Positions 42,284-52,327 of a DNA stretch of 64,000 bases are shown here, one piece after another. A program made the position numbers and the translations under genes. Positions within the stretch are counted from its first letter, which is position 1. Each line of letters opens with the position of its first letter. Source of the stretch: Clostridiales bacterium (GTDB taxonomy: Bacteria > Bacillota > Clostridia > Oscillospirales > Oscillospiraceae); NCBI GenBank assembly GCA_020859945.1, contig JAJBVG010000003.1:1-64000 (forward strand), given 5' to 3'. The notes beneath the pieces are model-generated. The model worked only from the letters and a program-made list of their open reading frames with translations, did not search any database and was not told the origin of the DNA.

Positions 42284-42334
42284 CACTTTTCGCAAAGAAG
42301 GTTTGATTTTCTTCCGAAGGAACTGCCGCTTTTC

Positions 42335-42366
42335 CGCTTGCAGCGCAAGCGTTTGTCAGGTATAAT
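42335..42366 (+). promoter_or_regulatory. Plus-strand promoter with a perfect palindrome over the -35
   Basis: TTGCAG (42338-42343), 17-bp spacer and perfect TATAAT (42361-42366). CGCTTGC (42335-42341) and GCAAGCG (42345-42351) form a perfect 7-bp inverted repeat centred on the -35, a strong operator candidate for a LacI- or GntR-like repressor. Confidence 0.65.
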
Positions 42367-42386
42367 ATTATCCGCCGCAAAAAAAG

Positions 42387-42527
42387 CGCGCCCTGAAAGT
42401 TCAGGGCGCGGTCTGTGCAGACGCTGCACAAAGGGAGAATGAAGTCAAACGGCCTTGGGGCCGCCCGCCGCACGGCTGGCGCGGCGGTGCATTGGATGAG
42501 CTGCAAGTATAGAATACCAGAACTTCT
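42387..42527 (+). promoter_or_regulatory. Hairpin-rich leader before the amidohydrolase gene
   Basis: From the promoter above, the transcript contains CGCGCCCTGA/TCAGGGCGCG, TGTGCAG/CTGCACA, CGGCC/GGCCG and CGCCGC/GCGGCG hairpins. GGGAGAA near 42435 and TTCTCCC near 42521 could close the last ones into one domain. Around 200 nt separate the start site from the gene. It may be a riboswitch-like leader or a separate small RNA; no known class was recognised. Confidence 0.4.
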
Positions 42528-42568
42528 CCCATGTGTCAAACACTACTTTTGTCAAAAAGGAGCGAATT

Positions 42569-43723
42569 ATGCTGATTTTTAACGCAAATGTCCATTCAAT
42601 GGACAAAAAAGTGATTGAAAACGGATTTGTTCGGCTGGAGGACGGCAAGGTGGCCGCTCTGGGTCCCATGGAGGACTGCCCGCCCATTGCCCCAGGCGAC
42701 GTGGACGCACAGGGCGGTCAACTCTACCCCGGCTGGGTGGACGCCCACTGTCACCTTGGACTGCTGGCCGACGGTCAGACCTACGACCAGGACGACTGCA
42801 ACGAGGAGAGCGACCCAGTCACCCCCCACCTGCGGGCCATTGACGCCCTCTATCCCCTGGACAACTGTTTTAAGGAGGCCAGAGAAGGGGGCGTGACCAC
42901 GGTGCTGACCGGCCCCGGCAGCGCCAACGCCATTGGCGGGCAGTTCGCCGCCGTCAAGACCGCTGGGCGCTGGATCGACGACATGGTGGTAAAGGCTCCC
43001 GTCGCCATGAAATTCGCCCTGGGCGAGAACCCCAAAGGGGTGTACAGCGAGAAAAAGGAAAGTCCCATGACCCGCATGGCCACCGCCGCTCTGATCCGGG
43101 AGAATCTGGCACAGGCGGCGGAGTACCTGCGCAAAAAGCAGGCCGCGGCGGAGGACGAGGACAAGGACCCGCCCGACTTCGACGCCAAGCTGGAGGCCCT
43201 GGCCCCGGTGCTGGAGAAAAAGCTGCCCGCCCACTTCCACGCGCACCGGGCGGACGACATCGCCACCGCCGTCCGCATCGCTAAAGAGTTTGATTTGGAT
43301 TATGTCATCATCCACGGCACAGAGGGCCATTTGGTGGCCGACCTGCTGGCGGCAGAGGGCGCTCGTGTAGTCACTGGCCCCATCATTGGGGACCGGAGCA
43401 AGCCGGAGCTGTCCCGCCAGACCCTGGGCAACACGGCGGCGCTGGCAAAGGCCGGGGTCAAGGTGGCTATCTGCACCGACCACCCGGAAAACCCGGTGCA
43501 GTACCTGCCCCTGGCGGCGGCGATTGCCGCCAAAAATGGCCTGGACCCGGAGCAGGCGCTGCGGGCTATTTCCATCGACGCGGCGGAAATTGCGGGTATT
43601 GCCGACCGGGTGGGGTCCATCACGCCGGGGAAAGACGCAGACCTGGTGCTGTACAGCGGCCACCCCTTCGATTTGCAGTCTCAGATATTAGGGGTGTGGA
43701 TTGACGGCGAGCGGGTAAAATAG
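42569..43723 (+). CDS. Amidohydrolase family protein (imidazolonepropionase-like)
   Basis: A 384-residue metal-dependent hydrolase. WVDAHCHLG (about residues 56-64) supplies the first metal pair, HFHAHR and IIHGTEG the middle histidines and CTDHPENP the catalytic Asp, all in order for the amidohydrolase barrel. The substrate is not evident; cyclic amide or ureido compounds are plausible. The ATG at 42569 follows AAAAAGGAGCG. It has no metabolic neighbour. Confidence 0.85.
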   Translation: MLIFNANVHSMDKKVIENGFVRLEDGKVAALGPMEDCPPIAPGDVDAQGGQLYPGWVDAHCHLGLLADGQTYDQDDCNEESDPVTPHLRAIDALYPLDNCFKEAREGGVTTVLTGPGSANAIGGQFAAVKTAGRWIDDMVVKAPVAMKFALGENPKGVYSEKKESPMTRMATAALIRENLAQAAEYLRKKQAAAEDEDKDPPDFDAKLEALAPVLEKKLPAHFHAHRADDIATAVRIAKEFDLDYVIIHGTEGHLVADLLAAEGARVVTGPIIGDRSKPELSRQTLGNTAALAKAGVKVAICTDHPENPVQYLPLAAAIAAKNGLDPEQALRAISIDAAEIAGIADRVGSITPGKDADLVLYSGHPFDLQSQILGVWIDGERVK

Positions 43724-43748
43724 TGGCTAGCAGCTAGTGATTAGTGGG
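43722..43748 (+). repeat. TAGTGGCTA-type dispersed repeat
   Basis: TAGTGGCTAGCAGCTAGTGA directly overlaps and follows the amidohydrolase stop. Relatives lie at 55268-55288 and, inverted, at 32810-32832. Confidence 0.5.
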
Positions 43749-43777
43749 GATAACAGTAAATTTGATACGCAACCAGC

Positions 43778-43809
43778 AAAAAACGGGAGCGCCGAAAACC
43801 GGCGCTCCC
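43778..43809 (-). terminator. Terminator of the hydratase gene
   Basis: GGGAGCGCCG and CGGCGCTCCC around an AAAAC loop; T6 follows on the minus strand. Confidence 0.88.
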
Positions 43810-43827
43810 AAATGTTTTCTCGGTTGA

Positions 43828-46077
43828 TTATTCCGCGGCGTAATAGTTGATGAGGCACCCGGCCAGCACGATGTCCCGCTCCTCGCGGGTCATAGCGGGC
43901 AGCTTGAGGGTGACGGGGGTTTCCGCGCCGTTCTGGATGAGAGTGGCGTTCAGTTCCTCGCCGTCCCCTTCCAGCAGGGCCTTGATACCGGGCAGATAGA
44001 CCTGGTCGCCGGGCTGGATGTTCAGCTCTGCCAGACCATCGGCGATGAAGGGCAGCATTCCCCAGTTGACCACGTTGGAGCGGTAACGCTTGGTGGCGTA
44101 CTCAGCGGCGATGTTCGCCACGCCGCCCAGCACCCGCTGGCAAGAGGCGGCCTGTTCCCGGGCGGAGCCGTCGCCGGGCTTCAGCGCCATGACGAAGGAA
44201 CCTAGGCCGGTGGTGGCGGGGTCGCAGCCCCGCAGGGCGGACAGCACTTCCTCGTCGTAGTTCCCCTCCCGGCGCTTGCGCTCCACGGCCTGGATGGACT
44301 TGGCCCGGCCCACATAGGCGGGGTCCTTCCGGCTCAGGGCGAACTCGGAGAGCTTCAGCGGGTTGGAGCGGTAGGACGAGGTCTCGCCGGAGGGGATCAG
44401 CTCGTCGGTGGTGGTGACGGGGTCGTAGATGGCGGAGGCGGCGGTCATCAGCAGGTTCTCCGGCAGGGCGATTTGCTCCGGCCAGTCTGCGATGTTGGGG
44501 CCAAAGACCAGCTCGGTCTCCGGTTGGGGCTTGCCCACACCGAAGTAGACCCGGTTCTTATAGGCGGAGTCGTCGTAGTCGTAAGGCTCATAGGCGGGGT
44601 CTGCGGGCACATCGGGCAGTTCGGTGGCGGCGGTCAGCGCGCCGCCGTTCAGGACGGTGGCGGTGATGGAGCGAGCGTCCATCAGGGCCACATAGCTCAG
44701 CTGGCCGTCGGCGGGCTTGGAGCCTTCCCGGTTGGGGAAGTTCCGGGTGGAGTGGCGGATGGAGAACGCGCCGTTGGCGGGCACGTCTCCCGCGCCGAAG
44801 CAGGGGCCGCAGAAACAGGAGCGGACGGAAGCGCCCGCCGCCAGCAGGTTGGTGATAGCGCCGTTCTTGGAAAGGGCCAGGAACGCGGGCATGGAGCCGG
44901 GGTAGCAGCTGAGCCACAGGGCCTTGTCCCCCAGGCTCTTGCCGGCCAGCATCTCGGACACCCGCATCAGGTTCTGATAGGTGCCGCCGGAGCAGCCCGC
45001 GATGACCGCCTGGTCCACGTAGAATTTGCCGTCCCGAATCTTTTCGGTCAGGGAGGCGGGAGGTGTTTTCAGCTGGAACTGGCGGGCGGTGGCCTCGTCC
45101 ACCTGGTGGAGGATGTCGGTCATATTGGCCTTGAAGTCCGCGATGGTGTAGGCGTTGGAGGGGTGGAAGGGCAGCGCGATCATCGGCTCGATTTTGGACA
45201 AATCCACCTCGATAACGTCGTCGTAATACGCGCCGTCGGCGGGGTTCAGCTCTTTATACTCGTCTCCCCGGCCCAGGGCGGTCATGTACCGCTTCACCGT
45301 CTCGTCGGTGGACCAGACGGAGGACAGGCAGGAGGTCTCAGTGGTCATCACGTCGATGCCACAGCGGTAATCCATCGCCATAGACGCCACGCCGGGGCCA
45401 AAGAACTCCATCACGGCATTTTTCACAATGCCCTTGGTGAAGGTCGCGCCGATGAGGGCCAGGGCCACGTCCTGGGGACCCACGCCGGGGCGGGGCGCGC
45501 CAGTCAGGTAGATGGCCACCACCCGGGGATAGGCGATGTCATAGGTCTTGCCCAGCAGCTGTTTGACCAGCTCTGGGCCGCCCTCGCCCATTGCCATGGT
45601 GCCGAACGCGCCGTAGCGGGTGTGGGAGTCGGAACCGAGGAGCATTTTGCCGCCGCCCGCGTACCGCTCCCGCATATAGGAGTGGATGACGGACTGGTGG
45701 GCGGGGACGAACTCGCCGCCGTACTTCTTCGCGGCGGAGAGGCCGAATACGTGGTCGTCCTCGTTGATGGTGCCGCCCACGGCGCAGAGGCTGTTGTGGC
45801 AGTTGGTCAGCACATAGGGCAGGGGGAACTCCTTGAGGCCGGAGGCTCTGGCGGTCTGGATGATGCCCACGTAAGTGATGTCGTGGGAGGCCATGGCGTC
45901 GAACTTGATTTTCAAATCCGACATATCGCCGCTGGTGTTGTGGCTGGCCAGGATGGAATAGGCCATGGTGCCTTTTTTGGCGGTCTCGGCGGAGGGCAGA
46001 CCGGCGGCGGAGGCGTCCGCGGCGGGGATGAACCGTCCGCCGGAGTAGTACGCGCCGGAGTGAAGAATGTTCAGCAT
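43828..46077 (-). CDS. Aconitase-family hydratase (YbhJ-like)
   Basis: A 749-residue protein of the aconitase superfamily. [18 protein letters not shown] and [11 protein letters not shown] contain the first cluster-region cysteine, and [13 protein letters not shown] carries the pair near the centre. Length and layout match E. coli YbhJ, a paralogue of unknown substrate, rather than AcnA/B or LeuCD. Start at 46077 after GGAGGTATCTCC. It stands alone with a long leader. Confidence 0.82.
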   Translation of the reverse strand: MLNILHSGAYYSGGRFIPAADASAAGLPSAETAKKGTMAYSILASHNTSGDMSDLKIKFDAMASHDITYVGIIQTARASGLKEFPLPYVLTNCHNSLCAVGGTINEDDHVFGLSAAKKYGGEFVPAHQSVIHSYMRERYAGGGKMLLGSDSHTRYGAFGTMAMGEGGPELVKQLLGKTYDIAYPRVVAIYLTGAPRPGVGPQDVALALIGATFTKGIVKNAVMEFFGPGVASMAMDYRCGIDVMTTETSCLSSVWSTDETVKRYMTALGRGDEYKELNPADGAYYDDVIEVDLSKIEPMIALPFHPSNAYTIADFKANMTDILHQVDEATARQFQLKTPPASLTEKIRDGKFYVDQAVIAGCSGGTYQNLMRVSEMLAGKSLGDKALWLSCYPGSMPAFLALSKNGAITNLLAAGASVRSCFCGPCFGAGDVPANGAFSIRHSTRNFPNREGSKPADGQLSYVALMDARSITATVLNGGALTAATELPDVPADPAYEPYDYDDSAYKNRVYFGVGKPQPETELVFGPNIADWPEQIALPENLLMTAASAIYDPVTTTDELIPSGETSSYRSNPLKLSEFALSRKDPAYVGRAKSIQAVERKRREGNYDEEVLSALRGCDPATTGLGSFVMALKPGDGSAREQAASCQRVLGGVANIAAEYATKRYRSNVVNWGMLPFIADGLAELNIQPGDQVYLPGIKALLEGDGEELNATLIQNGAETPVTLKLPAMTREERDIVLAGCLINYYAAE

Positions 46078-46148
46078 GGGAGATACCTCCAGTACAGTTG
46101 GGGTCGCCGCACACCTGCGACGTTTTTGCATTTGTTCCGTTCTGACAA

Positions 46149-46183
46149 CACCGCACAATCCGCCTGTGCAGGACTGTGCGGTG
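46149..46183 (-). promoter_or_regulatory. Hairpin in the hydratase leader
   Basis: CACCGCACA and TGTGCGGTG are perfect 9-bp arms enclosing 17 bases, within the untranslated leader. Possible regulator or protein site; no class recognised. Confidence 0.4.
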
Positions 46184-46205
46184 CCGCCTTTGGTTACCAG
46201 AGAAT

Positions 46206-46235
46206 AGTATAGCACAAAAGCGGCGGGACGCGCAA
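46206..46235 (-). promoter_or_regulatory. Promoter of the hydratase gene
   Basis: Minus-strand TTGCGC (46235-46230), 18-bp spacer, TATACT (46211-46206). Confidence 0.6.
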
Positions 46236-46328
46236 CCGATTTGCGCCGCCGATTGACAAAAATATCGCTGACCGGAAATGAAATTTTGTGAAATGAGACT
46301 TGCAAAAGCGTTCAAAACGTCGTAACAG

Positions 46329-46356
46329 TTGCATTTGCCCAAAGTTGTGATACAAT
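46329..46356 (+). promoter_or_regulatory. Promoter of the DMT transporter / mrnC / rqcH genes
   Basis: TTGCAT (46329-46334), 16-bp spacer, TACAAT (46351-46356). Confidence 0.65.
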
Positions 46357-46409
46357 AAGGAATACCCAGCCGCCCAGAGAAGTCGGCTGGGATTGAAAGG
46401 GTGAAAGAA

Positions 46410-47291
46410 ATGTCCCGCAAAGGAAAAGCTGTCTGTTATATCATCTGTTCTGCGTTCTGCTTCACCTGGATGAACATCTTCGTCCGGCTGTCCGGCGACC
46501 TGCCCAGCATCGAGAAGAGTTTCTTCCGCAACTTTATCGCCATGCTGATGGCGGCGGTCATGATTCTGCGTAGCGGGGAGGGCTTCCACCTGAACCCCAA
46601 AAACCTGCCCTGGTTTGTGTGCCGGGCGGCCTTCGGTACCCTGGGCATCCTCTGCAACTTCTACGCGGTGGACCATCTGGTGCTGGCAAACGCCTCCATG
46701 CTCAACAAAATGTCCCCCTTCTTCGTGCTGGTCTTTTCTTACCTGATTTTGAAGGAAAAGCTGACCCCCTTTCAGGCGGGCGCAGTGGCGGTGGCCTTCT
46801 GCGGCAGCCTGTTCATCGTCAAGCCCAACCTGTCCAATCTGGATTTGGTCCCCTCGATGATCGGGCTGCTGGGCGGCCTGGGCGCAGGCATCGCGCTGAC
46901 CTTCGTGCGAATGCTGGGCCTGAAGGGAGAGCGGGGCACGATGATCGTGCTGTTTTTCTCGGCGTTCTCCTGCCTGTGTGTGCTGCCGTGGATGATTTTC
47001 AACTTCCAGCCCATGACCGGGGTGCAGTTGGCATACCTCATCATGGCTGGTGTGGCCGCCGCCGGTGGGCAGTTCTCCATCACCGCCGCTTACACCCACG
47101 CGCCGGGGCGGGAGGTGTCGGTCTACGACTACTCCCAGATCATCTTCTCCGCCGTGTTCGGCTACTTCCTCTTTGGCGACGTGCCGGACGGCTGGAGCTT
47201 TTTGGGCTACGTCCTCATCATCGGGGCGGCGGTGTCCATCTTCTTCTATGATAACCGGCCTCAGCACGACCTGAAAGGCCGCGAGGCGTAA
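46410..47291 (+). CDS. EamA/DMT family transporter
   Basis: A 293-residue transporter with ten membrane helices in two EamA repeats (FFRNFIAMLMAAVMILR in the first; VSVYDYSQIIFSAVFGYFLF in the second). Members export amino acids or other metabolites. ATG 46410 is preferred; an in-frame GTG at 46401 lies too near the AAAGG site. It precedes mrnC by 21 bp. Confidence 0.9.
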   Translation: MSRKGKAVCYIICSAFCFTWMNIFVRLSGDLPSIEKSFFRNFIAMLMAAVMILRSGEGFHLNPKNLPWFVCRAAFGTLGILCNFYAVDHLVLANASMLNKMSPFFVLVFSYLILKEKLTPFQAGAVAVAFCGSLFIVKPNLSNLDLVPSMIGLLGGLGAGIALTFVRMLGLKGERGTMIVLFFSAFSCLCVLPWMIFNFQPMTGVQLAYLIMAGVAAAGGQFSITAAYTHAPGREVSVYDYSQIIFSAVFGYFLFGDVPDGWSFLGYVLIIGAAVSIFFYDNRPQHDLKGREA

Positions 47292-47312
47292 CTTGCAGAA
47301 CAGGAACAGATT

Positions 47313-47726
47313 ATGAAGGATTATTTTACCCCGCAGCTCACCCCCAGCCAGCTGACCGGCCGGAACGTGCTGGCCCTGGCCCACATGGGGGACGCCGTGT
47401 ATGAAATCCTCTGCCGGGGCTGGCTGTGCAGCCAAGAGGAGACCATCGGCAACCTCCACCGGGCCACGGTGGACATGGTGAAGGCCCCCGCCCAGGCCGC
47501 CAGCGTGAAAAAACTGCTGCCCTATCTCACCGACGAGGAAAAGGCGGTTTACCGCCGGGGCCGGAACGCCAACGTGCATCAAATCCCCAAAAACGCTAGC
47601 CGGGGGGAGTACGCCCAGGCCACCGGCCTGGAGGCCCTGTTTGGCTGGCTGTACCTCCAGGGGGACAAGGACCGACTGAACCGGCTGTTTGCCGTCATTG
47701 TGGACGAAATCGACGAAGAGGAGTGA
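47313..47726 (+). CDS. mrnC: Mini-ribonuclease 3
   Basis: A 137-residue RNase III catalytic domain without the dsRNA-binding domain. ALAHMGDAVYEILCR contains the catalytic acidic residue region and RGRNANVHQIPKNAS is the Mini-III signature. It processes 23S rRNA ends in Firmicutes. It lies 6 bp upstream of rqcH. Confidence 0.94.
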   Translation: MKDYFTPQLTPSQLTGRNVLALAHMGDAVYEILCRGWLCSQEETIGNLHRATVDMVKAPAQAASVKKLLPYLTDEEKAVYRRGRNANVHQIPKNASRGEYAQATGLEALFGWLYLQGDKDRLNRLFAVIVDEIDEEE

Positions 47727-47732
47727 CGAATC

Positions 47733-49499
47733 ATGCCGCTTGACGCCGCCACCCTGACCGGCGTGGTCAGTGAACTGCGCCCGGTGCTGGAGGGTGCCAA
47801 ACTGGACAAAATTTTTCAGCCCGCCAAGGACGAACTGCTCTTTCAGCTGCGCACCCGGCAGGGCAACTGCCGACTGCTCATCACCGCCAACCCCGCCCAT
47901 CCCCGGCTCCAGCTGACCGAGAGCCGCCGGGAGAACCCCGCCGCGCCCCCCATGTTCTGTATGCTGCTGCGCAAGCATTTGACCGGCGGGCGCATCGTCG
48001 CCATCACCCAGCCCCCCATGGAGCGACTGGTGGATTTGACCATGGAGGCGCTGAACGAGCTGGGGGACCGGGTGGAGCTGCACTTGATTCTGGAGGCCAT
48101 GGGCCGCCGCTCCAACCTGATTCTGACGGCGGAGGACGGGCGGGTCATCGACTGCATCCACCGCATCGACCCGGAGATGTCCGAGCGTCCGGTGCTGCCC
48201 GGCCTGTACTACCGCCTGCCGCCGGTGCGGGGGGACCGGGTGAACCCCCTGGACCTGACCTGGGAGGAACTGCAAACGATGTTCCTCCAGGCCCCGCCGG
48301 AACGCAAGCTCACCGACTGGATGCTGGACCACTTCGCGGGCTTTTCGCCGCTGCTGTGCCGGGAGCTGGTGTGTCAGTCCACCGATGGGGTGGACACCCG
48401 GGTCTGTCAGCTGTCCCTCTGCGCCCAGGGCAGCTTCTTGGACACGTTCTGGCAGATGCTGGAGAACATCCGACAGGAGCGGCTCATCCCCTGCGCCCTG
48501 TACCAGGAGGGCAAGCCCAAGGACTTCTCCTGCCTGCGCATTTATCAGTACGGCCTGTCCATGGAGTGCCGCCAGTACCCCAGCTTCTCCCAGATGCTGG
48601 ACGAGTTCTACGCCGACCAGGAGCGGACCGAGCGGGTGCGGGCCAGGGGGCAGGAACTGATTAAGACCCTGACCAACGCCCGGAACCGGGCCGCCCGGAA
48701 AATCGCCAACCAGGAGCGGGAGCGCGCCGCCGCCGCAGACCGGGACAAGTACCGGATTTACGGCGACCTCATCACCTCCAACCTCTACCAGATGGAAAAG
48801 GGCATGGACAAGCTGGTCTGTGAAAACTACTACGACCCGGATTATGCCACCGTCACCGTCCCTCTCGACCCACTGCTGACCCCCCAGCAGAACGCCGCCC
48901 GGTACTACAAAAAGTACACCAAGGCCAAGACCGCCGACCAGGTGCTGTCCCAGCAGCTGGACAAGGGCCGGAAGGAGTTGGATTACCTGGAGAGCGTGCT
49001 GGAGGCCCTGTCCCGGGCCGAGGGGGAAAAGGACCTGGCCGAGATTCGCCAGGAGTTGGAGGACACCGGTTATCTCCGCAAAAAGAAGGCTGCGGGCCGC
49101 AAGGCCCCCAAGCGGGTGCGCTCCGGGCCGATGGAGTTCCGCAGCACCACCGGGATGCGCATTTCTGTGGGCCGCAACAACACCCAGAACGACGCCCTGA
49201 CCTGCAAGCAGGCCGGGCGAAACGACCTGTGGTTCCACACCCAGAAAATCCACGGGGCGCACGTCATCCTCTGGTGTGAGGGGGGGCAGCCCGATTTGCA
49301 GTCCGTCACCGAGGCGGCGATTCTCGCCGCCACCTACTCCCAGAGCGGGGAGGGCAGTCACGTGCCGGTGGACTACACCCAGGTCCGGTACGTGAAAAAG
49401 CCCGGCGGCGCGCGGCCCGGCATGGTCATCTACACCACCTACCAGACCGCCTATGTGGACCCGGACAAAAAGCTGGCCCAGCAGCTCCGCGTCAAGTAA
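47733..49499 (+). CDS. rqcH: Rqc2-type NFACT protein (RqcH)
   Basis: A 588-residue ribosome quality-control factor. The NFACT-N domain (about 1-250; LRPVLEGAKLDKIFQP, LEAMGRRSNLIL), a long charged coiled-coil (about 270-440) and NFACT-R (about 465-560; RISVGRNNTQNDAL, then DLWFHTQKIHGAHV) are in the standard order. RqcH adds alanine tails to stalled chains on 50S subunits; older names are FbpA and fibronectin-binding protein. Confidence 0.94.
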   Translation: MPLDAATLTGVVSELRPVLEGAKLDKIFQPAKDELLFQLRTRQGNCRLLITANPAHPRLQLTESRRENPAAPPMFCMLLRKHLTGGRIVAITQPPMERLVDLTMEALNELGDRVELHLILEAMGRRSNLILTAEDGRVIDCIHRIDPEMSERPVLPGLYYRLPPVRGDRVNPLDLTWEELQTMFLQAPPERKLTDWMLDHFAGFSPLLCRELVCQSTDGVDTRVCQLSLCAQGSFLDTFWQMLENIRQERLIPCALYQEGKPKDFSCLRIYQYGLSMECRQYPSFSQMLDEFYADQERTERVRARGQELIKTLTNARNRAARKIANQERERAAAADRDKYRIYGDLITSNLYQMEKGMDKLVCENYYDPDYATVTVPLDPLLTPQQNAARYYKKYTKAKTADQVLSQQLDKGRKELDYLESVLEALSRAEGEKDLAEIRQELEDTGYLRKKKAAGRKAPKRVRSGPMEFRSTTGMRISVGRNNTQNDALTCKQAGRNDLWFHTQKIHGAHVILWCEGGQPDLQSVTEAAILAATYSQSGEGSHVPVDYTQVRYVKKPGGARPGMVIYTTYQTAYVDPDKKLAQQLRVK

Positions 49500-49512
49500 C
49501 AACAGAATGGAA

Positions 49513-49554
49513 AACCGGCGCATATCCCTAACCAGGATAGTACGCCGGTTTTTT
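49513..49554 (+). terminator. Terminator after rqcH
   Basis: AACCGGCG (49513-49520) pairs with CGCCGGTT (49543-49550), with CCTA/AGG-type inner pairing, followed by T6. Confidence 0.85.
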
Positions 49555-49654
49555 ATGGTGGAAAGAACGTAAAGTTTTATCAAGATTTTCGTAAAGTTTA
49601 TTTGTCCAAAGTGTAAACAATTCCGCAGGGAGAGCGTCAAGACCGCCGGTTGCC

Positions 49655-49683
49655 TTGACAAATAAATTTGGTTGAGCTATGAT
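49655..49683 (+). promoter_or_regulatory. Promoter of the MarR-type gene
   Basis: Perfect TTGACA (49655-49660), 17-bp spacer, TATGAT (49678-49683). Confidence 0.8.
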
Positions 49684-49727
49684 TGATACTGGTACATGTG
49701 GGGAATCTTGACTGAGGAAGTGATGGT

Positions 49728-50270
49728 ATGGAGAACCTGAACCGCCGACTGATGAACAGCCTCCGGCTCACATACAACCTGCTGCGCAGGCGGCGCATCC
49801 AGGGGGTCCTGCTGGATGGCAGCGAAGACCAGGGAGCGATCACCTGGCAACCAAGAACGAAAGGCGCGGCGGATATGGAAAAGAAACAACTGCTCAAAAT
49901 GAAAGAGGAACGCTCCGCGCTGCTCCAGGAAATGATCCTGGAGGCGGCCAGTCAGGAGGGGAAACCGGTCAGCCAGCGGCAGCTGGCAAATCAGCTCTCC
50001 ATGTCTCCCCAGGCGATGACGGACGAGGTGAGCAGGCTGGAGCGAAAGGGCTACTTGACCCGGTCCCGCAGCAAGGACAGCCTGCGGGAGCCCTGTGTCT
50101 CCCTGACCAAACAGGGGGAGGAACGGGCCGCCGAGCTGCGGCAAATCAAAAACCGGCAGAACGCGGAGTTCTTCAAACCCCTGACCGAGGAGGAGAAGGA
50201 GACCCTGCTCACCCTGCTGGACAAGCTGAACCTGGCCGAGGAGATGGGGCTGAAGGAGAACGGCCTATAA
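49728..50270 (+). CDS. MarR-family winged-helix regulator
   Basis: A 180-residue protein. Residues about 60-130 form a winged helix (SQRQLANQLSMSPQAMTDEV, then RLERKGYLTRSRSKDSLREP), and the C-terminal helices continue to 180. The first 60 residues, basic and with a loop LLDGSEDQGAI, are longer than in typical MarR proteins. It is expressed alone from its own promoter; no divergent target gene is apparent. Confidence 0.85.
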   Translation: MENLNRRLMNSLRLTYNLLRRRRIQGVLLDGSEDQGAITWQPRTKGAADMEKKQLLKMKEERSALLQEMILEAASQEGKPVSQRQLANQLSMSPQAMTDEVSRLERKGYLTRSRSKDSLREPCVSLTKQGEERAAELRQIKNRQNAEFFKPLTEEEKETLLTLLDKLNLAEEMGLKENGL

Positions 50271-50289
50271 GGTGAAATTGGATAAGAAC

Positions 50290-50330
50290 AGAGGAAAACG
50301 CCGGAATAGGGCGGTTTTCCTCTTTATTTT
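50290..50330 (+). terminator. Terminator of the MarR-type gene
   Basis: AGAGGAAAACGCC and GGCGGTTTTCCTCT pair with one bulge, followed by a T-rich run that overlaps the end of the convergent gene. Confidence 0.8.
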
Positions 50331-51169
50331 TGCTTTTTTTTGTTTTTTAACGCCAAATTCCGCCGCAGCACCCCCGGCCCCCGCCAGGCGAAGGCCCGGT
50401 CTCCGTATTTTTCCCGAAAGGTCCGGTTGCTCAGCCCCTCCAAGTCCTCCGGGGCCAGGGAGGGCAGATAGGGCTGGGCCGCGTCCTGCCCGGTCAGGTC
50501 GGACAGGGGCGAGAGGGCAGCGCCCCGGTTGTAGGGGCAGACCTGCTGGCAGAGGTCACAGCCCCAGATCAGCGGGTGAGCGGCCAGCAGCGCTTCCTCG
50601 TCTGCGGTGAGCTGGCCCTTCTTCTGTGTCAGGGCGGAGAGGCATTTGCTCTCGTCGAAGGGAAGTTCCTCCAGCGCACCGCCGGGACAGGCCCGGACGC
50701 AGGCCCCGCAGCCGATGCAGTCCGGCGCGGGCGCGGCGGCGGAAGGCAGCGGCAGGTCAGTGAGGATGGTCCCCAAAAAGACCCAGCTGCCGTAAGGCTC
50801 CACGATGACCAGCCCGTTGCGGCCCAGCACGCCCACTCCCGCCAGCCTTGCGCACTGGCGCTCGTCCAGAGGGGAGCTGTCGGTTCCGGGGAAGAACCGG
50901 TGTTCCGGGTGGTTTTGGGCCAGCTGTTCCGCCACACCCCGGAGCCGCCGGAGCAGGCTCTGGTGGTAGTCCGCGCCCCGGGCGTAGAGGGAGAGGTTGC
51001 CGGGCCGGTCCCCGGCGAAGTAGGGATAGGCCGCCACATAGACCCCCCGGGCCTCCGGGCAGAGGGCCAGCGCCTTTTGACGGCTTTCCGGGGGCAGACG
51101 CAGGTCAGAGAAGGTGCAGGTCCCCCACGCCGCCGCGCCGGACTGCGCGAAAAGTTCCGCCGTGGTCAT
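50324..51169 (-). CDS. Epoxyqueuosine-reductase-like double-cluster ferredoxin protein
   Basis: A 281-residue protein. CIGCGACVRACPGGALE and CDLCQQVCPYN bind two 4Fe-4S clusters as in QueG, and ARGADYHQSLLRRL in the N-terminal half is shared with that family. QueG is about 380 residues with a C-terminal repeat domain absent here, so cobalamin-dependent epoxyqueuosine reduction is possible but not certain. ATG 51169 follows GAGAGGGGGCGAC. It lies in line with tadA, another tRNA-modifying gene. Confidence 0.8.
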   Translation of the reverse strand: MTTAELFAQSGAAAWGTCTFSDLRLPPESRQKALALCPEARGVYVAAYPYFAGDRPGNLSLYARGADYHQSLLRRLRGVAEQLAQNHPEHRFFPGTDSSPLDERQCARLAGVGVLGRNGLVIVEPYGSWVFLGTILTDLPLPSAAAPAPDCIGCGACVRACPGGALEELPFDESKCLSALTQKKGQLTADEEALLAAHPLIWGCDLCQQVCPYNRGAALSPLSDLTGQDAAQPYLPSLAPEDLEGLSNRTFREKYGDRAFAWRGPGVLRRNLALKNKKKQK

Positions 51170-51189
51170 GAAGTCGCCCCCTCTCCGCA

Positions 51190-51211
51190 CTAACAGATAA
51201 CAGCTAACAGC

Positions 51212-51213
<2 letters not shown>
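51190..51213 (+). repeat. AGCTAA-type dispersed repeat
   Basis: TAACAGATAACAGCTAACAG followed by CTCA lies between tadA and the QueG-like gene and touches the tadA stop. Confidence 0.5.
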
Positions 51214-51799
<586 letters not shown>

Positions 51800-52183
51800 C
51801 TATTTTTGGTCGCTGTAGTCCACCAGAAATCCACCTTCGGGGAGGTAGAGCGTCTCCTTCAAAGGTTCCAACAAAGCGTAATCCCCGTACTCGTCCTGCT
51901 CAAAGAAAACGTCCTTGTCCACGACACCGGCAATGGCGTACACGCCTTGGTTTTTGCTGCTGTCTGTGTAAAGGATCATGCACCAGTTGTAGTTGTGCAT
52001 CATTACATAGTTGAAATACCAGTCCGCCAGGCTTTCTACCGTCGCATCAATGGAGGACACGTAAATGATGGAGTATTCCCCGAGCTTTTTGGTGCGCTCG
52101 TCGTTTATGACATCCCGTATAACAGCACTGTCATAAATGTGCCGTTCTGTCCGTTTTTCTTCGCCAAGTCCCTTTTCGTTCAT
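51800..52183 (-). CDS. Hypothetical protein in an AT-richer island
   Basis: A 127-residue soluble, acidic protein rich in Tyr and Asp (YFNYVMMHNYNWCMILYTD). No domain recognised. Its base composition is clearly lower in GC than neighbours, as is the divergent ribbon-helix-helix gene 145 bp away, suggesting joint acquisition. The ATG at 52183 follows GGAGGCGGC. Confidence 0.65.
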   Translation of the reverse strand: MNEKGLGEEKRTERHIYDSAVIRDVINDERTKKLGEYSIIYVSSIDATVESLADWYFNYVMMHNYNWCMILYTDSSKNQGVYAIAGVVDKDVFFEQDEYGDYALLEPLKETLYLPEGGFLVDYSDQK

Positions 52184-52327
52184 AATGCCGCCTCCAATTA
52201 TGTATCGGGTAGATGATACCATTTTGTAACACAAAAGTAAAGTAAATAATTACACCGTTTTATGTTATAGATTTGCCTCGCTGTTTCACTCTATAATGTA
52301 GTCAGGCTCAGCGAAGGAGTGCGCACT

